Shown here in pieces: positions 59,201-64,000 of a stretch of DNA of 64,000 nt. The DNA comes from Lytechinus pictus (lineage: Eukaryota; Echinodermata; Echinoidea; Temnopleuroida; Toxopneustidae). Position 1 is the first letter of the stretch. Every line of letters starts with the position of its first letter. The translations under genes and the position numbers were made by a program. Location: assembly GCF_037042905.1 (NCBI RefSeq), contig NC_087245.1, positions 25,482,501-25,546,500 of the forward strand, in the 5' to 3' direction. The notes beneath the pieces were generated by a model. It saw only the letters and a program-made list of their open reading frames with translations, was not told the DNA's origin and ran no database searches.

Positions 59201-62200
59201 GAAAGAACTATATTTTTAGGCCTCATAATATGTAACACTTTCCATTCCTTTTTTTAATAAAAACCAATGTGTCACTTGTCAAAGAAACAACAGGAGAAAT
59301 AAAACAAGACTACTCAATACATAAAATGACAATATTTTGATTAGATTTTGCAAAGTTTTGATGAAACTTTATCAAACTCCATGTGTTGTGTGATATAGAT
59401 TTCCCCTAATGCAATTTTCTCAAGAAATTGAAAGTGATGTTATTTGTGCAGTAAATATATTATCAGACACATCATTTCATTCCCCATTCCATAAAGAAAC
59501 ATATCATTATTCATCTTGTTCCATTAAAAAATTTGAATTTATGGAATTTATATTACATGATATATGGGGAGCTGTTGACATCACAAATAACAAATTCAAC
59601 ATATTCTTAACTTTTTTATTCTTTGATGGATTTAATCAAAGAATCACCAATATTTTCTCAATTTTTTGTGCTCTTATCAAAACCACTTATCATCGGAGTA
59701 AACTTCGCCTTTAATGAAGTGTTTTATTGAAAAGTTTGTGGTACCTCTTGGCCGGGTTTCAACTCCATCTTAAGCATCTTATGAGCACACTCTTCAAAGT
59801 CCAGACTAGACTGAATGGTGAGGTAGATGATACGTCTGAGGGCTGTCAGGTTTGTCTCGGTGTTATCTTTGATCTCCATCTTTTCTTGCTCTAGATGTTA
59901 TAGAAATAAGGTCGGGCAAAAATAAGGGATGAAAAGAGGAAAAAGGGTGAGGGGGGTATCTGTAAAATGTTAATCAAATTATGCAAAAAACAAAACAGAG
60001 CAATGGACATTGGTTACGGTTCTAAACTAAAGAAATAATTCAGATCAAGAAACCATTGTCTTTGTATTTGAGTAAAGTTTTTCTTGGATTAATAGGTCAG
60101 CATTTGGCATCTCATTTCAAATATACAAATAATGCACAAGAGAGTGTATGTTGAGAGGAAATACGGCCCATTCAAGGATATTTGCAATGAATTAAAGAGA
60201 AATTCCAGTATTTGCAGTAAACACTGATTTCATGAGAAAGTCTGTAAAACAAGGCTTAATTGTCAGTATATCATCGAGGATCTAGATCTGGTACAGTTAC
60301 ATAAACTGAACTTTGTGAAATCTTGAAATCTACGCTGAAAAATGTTCACACTGAAGATCACCAACACAGATAGGCACACGTGGGACAGTGTATTATTATT
60401 GCTAAAATAAAGACCCGACGGAAGTGACCGAATCCGCGCTTATTTTGCTTATTTCTCAGCAATTACACAATTTCTTCCAGAATCCTTTGGCACATATTTT
60501 TTATTTATACAAACAGACACTTAGGTGGTCATTATATTAGATTCTGTAAAAAGTCATTTTTAGATCGTTACCAAAACTGGAATTTATCTTTAACACGACA
60601 CTAGGGTCAAGTGCCTGTGCACCTCACTTTCGATATGTAAGATCCGAGCGTTGCCCTGACATTAAGATTGCAGATCTGTGCAATGATTGTTTAACGAAGC
60701 AGGTTGGTAATATGAATTTTCATACAAGTGGAATGCCCCTGGCAGTTTCGCCTGCATTACGCAATGCAATATAGAAGCTGTGATGGCTTTACGAAATTAA
60801 AATATCACACATTTTGTCTTCTTTTTTATCGTCCTAGCGATGAATATTTGATTAAATAATCCAAAACAATAACAAAAATATAACACTACTGCAATAAAGT
60901 TTCTATAGTCAAGGCTTGATTTTTAGGTCCTTTTCTTTTTTTTCTCTCTCTTTTGGCTTACTAGTAAAGATCATCACCTAATCAATATTCAGAACTGAAG
61001 CTGATAGCTCAGCAGCTAGTGAGATTCATCGAAGGGGCCAACTTTCATTTCAAACTGGGTGCTAAATTGGCCTACAACCAACACAAAGCATCCAACACCA
61101 AACTTAATAGCGTACAATGTGTTTACCTTCTTCATCTTGCTCATCAGAATCTTCTTCGCTTGATCCACTCTCGCTTCCTGATTCGGAATCTTCACTGCCT
61201 TCATCTAAGATATCTTTACGAATTGCTTTGTATTTCTCTTCATTCTCCAGAAACTCTGGGTCGGCCTTGAAAACATCTGGATAGAAAAAGAAAAATTTGT
61301 TTATGTTAATCTAAACTGGAAATATCACTCCCACCCTATACAATAGCCATTGGTGAGGAACAATGGTAGAACAGATGCCATTGCCATGTCAACATCATAA
61401 CTTGCCATTGCCACAACAACAGTTTCTGACACAAGTCAAAATGTGCCTGGCATTCTTAATACCAAGACAAACATGCATCATGAGCATTTTGCAAAAATGA
61501 GGCAGTATATTTTTTTCCTGATTCATTGCCAATATATGCCATTACCAATTGGAAAATATCACTATCATGTTATAATGAAGCTCTTCTCCCAAAAAGATGC
61601 AAACGGAAGATAACATTACATTCAAACACACACAAAAATAAAAACATGACCATCTAATGCACTTAGTCATTTAGGCAGTCAGTCATCCAAAGTTAAAATT
61701 TGGTTTTGTCCCCATGAAATGAGGGGTGGCAGGATTGACCTCACATTTGCATCAATCACTGTTATCCCCTCCTTCCACTTTGCATGATTAAGTACATCCT
61801 CTATCCTCAACCCAAGTCTCCAACTGTCCTCCTCCTCTATTAAGCTATAATACAAACCCATACTAAAGAATCAAAACAGAGTCTTGTCTGAATAATAAAA
61901 AAAAATTGTGGAATTAAGCAACTTACTGAGTATATCTTCCGTATTGTAGTCATCTTCAAGAGTGAGTAGATGAGTGTACTGGTCATCTTCTTCCACCAGA
62001 TCCAGTTCTTCAATGACCGCAGGGAAGTCCTTGAAGCCATCCTTACGATTGGCAAAGATCACCTCCACCATGTACTGAACTCTCTTCTCAATCCCAGCTT
62101 CATGAAGGATGCTACGCAGTCGTTCAAAGATCGCTGTAATAGAGAGCATACACTAATGTTTCTATGTGCCAGGCATTCAGTTCATTATCAGAATCTATGT

Positions 62201-62965
62201 CCAACTCCAATAAATCAATGAATTAGTGATAAGCTGATTGCTTTCCTTGAAAAAATATAATATTAAATTCAATATTGAATATTAAACATCAAATATTCAT
62301 AATAACTTATGAGTGATCAAAAAATATTTTTGAACTTCTCATTTCCTATCTTTTCAAAAGAAATATCACTATTCCATGCCTACAGCTCTTAGTAAGGAAT
62401 GCAGTGGTTTAATATGTAAATTATTATCATTAATACAGAGAGACAAAGTGATTAATATCTTGATAATTCTATATACATAATTGTTAGTTTTTGTTTTGTC
62501 TTACCCATGATTCCTCTTGGAGAAAGTTCGGTGATTTTTTGACCAACTTCCTTGAGAAATCCTACAGCTACTTCAACACTGTCATCAGTAGCTTGCTCTA
62601 ACAATAGTGTTAAGATCTCAAGAGAAACTACTTCATGCGCCTAAAGAAAAAGGAAAAAAAAAATAACCCAATCACAATTAGGTCTTCAAATTTCATCACT
62701 GTAGTTATTTTCTATTAATGATAAATTAGAAAAGTATGTGGGCTGTTTCTTAAGATTTATTTTTAAAATAATATTGGAATGTTGACAAGTATTCCTCTCT
62801 TAGATCACTTTAAATTAATTGATAGACTATTGTTTCTGAAAACAGCTTTGATAGCATTCATGGTCATGAAAAGAATGATTAGAGCTGGCATATTAAACAG
62901 CATTTGCAACCATCATCATCATCATCATCATTATCATTATCACCATCACCATCATCATCCACCTT

Positions 62966-62996
<31 letters not shown>

Positions 62997-64000
62997 CCAG
63001 TATTGTCATTGTCATCAACATCACCGTTGTCAACATACATGTACATGTAACCATGACCATCTTCTATTACCCTCATCATCATCATCAATGTCACTATCAT
63101 TATCATTGCAATGATCACCATCACAATAAAAAGAGAATGTATCTTACCACTTGCTGGTTGACCAAGTGAGCAATAAACCTGGTTGATGACAGACAAAGTT
63201 TCTTGTCATTACGGCGATACCCTTTCTTGAAATTAGTGATGAGCCTGCGCAGGATCAGTTCTCCATTTTGAGGAAACTAGAAAAGGAGAGGATAAAGATT
63301 AAGAATCATAATTATAATCGTTTCTACTGATTGTGCAACAAAAATGAAATTTCATTGAATTCTCACAAAACGACAATTACACAATGGATGACTTTAATCT
63401 AGTGAAATCTAAGGTTCATTTTTATCTACTAGAAATTATTGGCACGAATAAGCTGATGAGAAAGATCATTTAACAATGGAAATGATTTACCTAAATTGGA
63501 AGTCCACTCAGAAGCCAAAATAATTTGCAATAAAAACAATAGAACAAGAAAAGCAAACCAGTGAAAGCACCAATAGATGAAGATGTGGTGACTGAAAATT
63601 TGAGGTGGTAGATTTGCCTTGACTAATAAATGATAACTACTACAAACAACTATGGTTGGCAGGTGATTATAAGGTTTAGTTCCACTAGATTCTAGACTCT
63701 ATGGCCCGTATTCTGAAGTCAGGTTTAATCTAAACTCTGGTCTAAAGTTGTGGTTCAACCAACCAAAGCCAATTGTGACTCACTTGACTCTCAAATCAAT
63801 CTTAACTGTCTGGGAACGACATAAATACGATAACTGTCTTCACCATTAAGGAATCAGGAAATAGCACAGTAAACATAAGAAACATACCATGTGAACAAAT
63901 TTTGGCATGTTTAGAGCAGTGGTCTAAGTTCAGAATGCGGGCCCATGACAATTGATGAGGATCATGTATTTTATAGATAGATCCACTGGTGGGTCTTACC
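44438..64000 (-). CDS. CWC22: Pre-mRNA splicing factor CWC22 homologue (5' part outside window)
   Basis: CWC22 is a spliceosome component that binds eIF4A3 through its MIF4G domain and is needed for exon-junction complex assembly. Exons (minus strand): last base of one exon at 64000, then 63276-63148, 62640-62505, 62133-61927, 61276-61127, 59890-59745, 59110-59033, 55509-55357, 54592-54465, 54119-54018, 48104-47782 and 47274-44438 (TGA). All borders are GT..AG and phases agree. Recognisable signatures: MIF4G part with [34 protein letters not shown] and [12 protein letters not shown]3 part with [74 protein letters not shown] and [20 protein letters not shown]. The core in view is about 410 codons. 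The 1,052-residue tail is far longer than the roughly 250 residues I recall for the human protein (about 908 aa in total). Introns hold several mobile elements. Confidence 0.95.
48345..48366. repeat. (AT)n microsatellite in a CWC22 intron
   Basis: About ten uninterrupted AT dinucleotides between two unremarkable AT-rich stretches. Confidence 0.9.
49690..53625 (+). mobile_element. L2/CR1-like non-LTR retrotransposon (LINE)
   Basis: Full-length or nearly so. It contains an intact endonuclease-reverse transcriptase ORF (50027-53509) and ends with TTAAGCGCTATATAAATG followed by a TTATTATTAT tail (to about 53625), a 3' end typical of L2-type elements. The 5' boundary is approximate, and I could not fix a target duplication. 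It is inserted antisense to CWC22, inside the TIR element. A 75-codon frame at 49722-49949 could be a remnant of the 5' region but has no recognisable domain. Confidence 0.85.
50027..53509 (+). CDS. LINE ORF2: APE endonuclease plus reverse transcriptase
   Basis: 1,160 codons without interruption. The second Met (residue 14) begins [18 protein letters not shown], which looks like a signal peptide. Residues 86-94 read GDISPNPGP, a 2A-like motif. The endonuclease starts near residue 205 (GLWNARS), with TESWL, GDFNIH (about 355) and SDHSAV (about 419). The reverse transcriptase has [30 protein letters not shown] (catalytic Asp about 786), [13 protein letters not shown] and YADDTQIY (about 877). 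The C-terminus has the [18 protein letters not shown] block usual in the L2/CR1 group. It nicks DNA and reverse-transcribes its own RNA at the target. The intact frame suggests a fairly recent insertion. The upstream ATG at 50027 is used because the frame is open from there; initiation at residue 14 is equally plausible. Confidence 0.92.
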   Translation: MPYCKGQAGLSTTMDAVKCFTIVFLLGLCLGHDNGQHFIKHVLKPTCTVPQPFLSTSACVRRFYGRRINYYPNSDASYQISLLKDGDISPNPGPDVGCGSCDTAPKTITYTREQLYDVAHHDICHQRLSPVLWKKLTTLGISHKKRTKRSKRTWMKRRNKILRSSLSTFPDDKSPTKDTSLTCISSGEADFSLVCNKGLKKGNQTVIGLWNARSLSNKTVCTCDLILDNNLDVLVVTESWLTGDCRDDTVIADLKSTLPNYEIIHCPRKTSRGGGICVIHRSSATTSVKEIHKFSSFELLDLSIRFSPSSVLHLYAVYRPPPSSSNKLTCGMFTSEFFTLLESAAIDDNCPLIVGDFNIHVDNTSASYVRTFLGSLDSLGFQQHVQEPTHRAGHTIDLIISRRVDDIVSGIHLLSNLPSDHSAVIATIKTESSGNPRKRITYRKLQSIDICSFRQDILNSLVMSLLSSCPTASVNMYNMKLLDLLNKHAPVESKVITIKPKAPWYSEEIKEAKRCRRRAERLMLKSGLCIHKQLYRQECDSYYSKLFEAKSSYFKGEIAGSDSKQLFQIVKKLSSPLQSTTLPDHDSDEDLANRFGEFFENKVASIISSFNVPFSDDLLLPSQTGISHDSNLSEFDLVSEMQVKRVIKSLPSKSCSLDPLPTWLVKACLDELLPVITLIMNLSISSGVVPESFKTACVLPLLKKPSLETNDFKNYRPIANLPFLSKVLERIVAAQLRTHLDEKGLFPPNQSAYRHFHSTETALLKVQNDLLLAVDKGQEAVLILLDYSAAFDTLDHGVLLQRLEHDYGFSGTVLLWLESYLAGRSHKVVVNGSFSKPFSLPYGVPQGSVIGPLLYILYTGPLGRIINSHTGIQYTTYADDTQIYLTMKPADRGVAVQRLSACIADIKRWSFDNKVQLNELKTEMLHVFSRFRSSGHLPCLDFLAGNISGSDTVRDLGVIIDNNLTLNQHIRNVCRCASWGICKIGKLRKYLDKSSTERIVHAFVSSHLDYCNALLAGLPQSSIASLQRIQNTAARLVTLTKKFEHITPILYSLHWLQVHNRIIFKLLLLVYKIIHGLAPSYLQNLISLCHSSSATQRLRSSSTAHLRLSLGPRTFTRYGDRAFSALAPKLWNNLPISIPNASTVESFKTLLKSYLIKQSS
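53809..54017. other. CWC22 intron remainder
   Basis: Short AT-rich stretch between the TIR element and the donor of exon 54119-54018 (GTAAGTT on the minus strand). Nothing else seen. Confidence 0.5.
55547..55705. mobile_element. MITE dimer, first unit (intact, 159 bp)
   Basis: The tips GGGGAGCGTTTCATGAA and TTGATGAAACACTCCCC are inverted repeats. Internal blocks (TTGTCGGACG, ATCCGACAAG, CAACTTGTCGGAT) are self-complementary. It is followed after one base by a second unit in the same orientation that differs at three positions by eye. Confidence 0.8.
56247..57305. repeat. Higher-order satellite: three 353-bp units, each of three monomers
   Basis: Units start at 56247, 56600 and 56953, exactly 353 bp apart. 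Each contains three diverged monomers of 117, 110 and 126 bp that begin CCCGCCCAT(A/G)AGTG, followed by CACAATGG or TACAATGG, (C/G)AATAGCAA or GAATGACAA, GGAGTTTGA and TATGCTAGTGCTT. By eye the first two 353-bp units are identical and the third differs at two positions, while monomers within a unit differ much more. Decayed monomers continue at 57306, 57417 and about 57541. Confidence 0.9.
57306..57590. repeat. Degenerate satellite monomers at the edge of the array
   Basis: Three monomers start with CCCGCCCATGAGTTC, CCCGCCCATAAGTGC and CCAGCCAGTGAGCC. They are increasingly diverged away from the homogeneous array, as expected at an array edge. Confidence 0.7.
60192..60593. mobile_element. 402-bp TTAA MITE, copy 2
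   Basis: TTAA-bounded and equal in length to 37395-37796, with a single difference seen by eye. It lies in the CWC22 intron between exons 61276-61127 and 59890-59745. Confidence 0.85.
60722..60766 (+). repeat. Conserved 45-bp dispersed block, copy 2
   Basis: ATACAAGTGGAATGCCCCTG followed by GCAGTTTCGCCTGCATTACG; partner of 29685-29730. Confidence 0.55.
62911..63110. repeat. (CAT)n trinucleotide-rich tract
   Basis: Imperfect CAT/CAC repeats in a CWC22 intron, interrupted by GTCATTGTCATCAACATCACC. The poly-His and poly-Asp frames on the two strands are artefacts of the repeat. Confidence 0.9.
63702..63945. mobile_element. MITE with TGG(G)CCCG(T/C)ATTCTGAA tips
   Basis: The left tip TGGCCCGTATTCTGAAGT and right tip ACTTAGACCACTGCT-adjacent TTCAGAATGCGGGCCCA are imperfect inverted repeats; GGTCTAA is shared subterminally. 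Non-coding, in the most 5' CWC22 intron of the window. Confidence 0.6.

Noticed and set aside
59409-59714. 101-codon plus-strand frame inside a CWC22 intron
   Set aside because: AT-rich, no promoter, splice or family signals, and within a confirmed intron of the opposite strand.
62779-63196. Poly-His and poly-Asp coding frames
   Set aside because: Direct translation of a CAT/ATG trinucleotide repeat on the two strands, in a CWC22 intron.

Overview
The window is eukaryotic, AT-rich, repeat-dense animal DNA. The one confidently identified gene has short exons (78 to about 320 nt, except a 2.8-kb last exon), GT..AG introns and a spliceosomal product. The repeats (heads such as GCGTAGCCAGG and GGCGGATCCAG, islands built on GCGCGAAGCGC, many TTAA-flanked MITEs, an L2/CR1-like LINE with a 2A-like motif) are of a kind I associate with marine invertebrate deuterostomes. 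A sea urchin or other echinoderm is my best guess; this is inference, not shown.

Layout. 0-9.5 kb is mostly repeats: a 1.66-kb element with GGCGGATCCAG ends, two inverted 1.39-kb copies of a second element (one with an 11-bp target duplication), and between them a short minus-strand gene model with a predicted membrane helix. 9.5-16 kb holds a diverged inverted repeat with a second one nested inside it, a cluster of TGACGTCA sites and a plus-strand three-exon transcript model. 16-32 kb is mainly AT-rich DNA with MITEs, minisatellites, a 4.2-kb inverted duplication and isolated exon-like segments. 32.8-35.7 kb is a TTAA-flanked fold-back element. 36.2-39 kb carries a minus-strand promoter and first-exon candidate spliced in phase to a second exon. 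39.7-42 kb has TTAA MITEs and a tRNA-Val(CAC) gene.

44.4-64.0 kb is the minus-strand gene for the splicing factor CWC22. Twelve exons are at least partly present; the 5' part lies beyond the window. The MIF4G/MA3 core (about 410 codons in view) is followed by an unusually long tail of about 1,050 residues rich in Arg, Glu, Ser and Asp. Its introns hold most of the interesting repeat structure: an intact LINE inside a TIR element (49.15-53.81 kb); and a tandem MITE dimer hit by an element with an 8-bp target duplication that itself carries a three-copy 353-bp higher-order satellite (55.5-58.3 kb). A 402-bp TTAA MITE at 60.2 kb is almost identical to one at 37.4 kb.

Apart from CWC22, the LINE ORF and the tRNA, the gene models rest only on splice sites, phase and start context, and I could not name their products.
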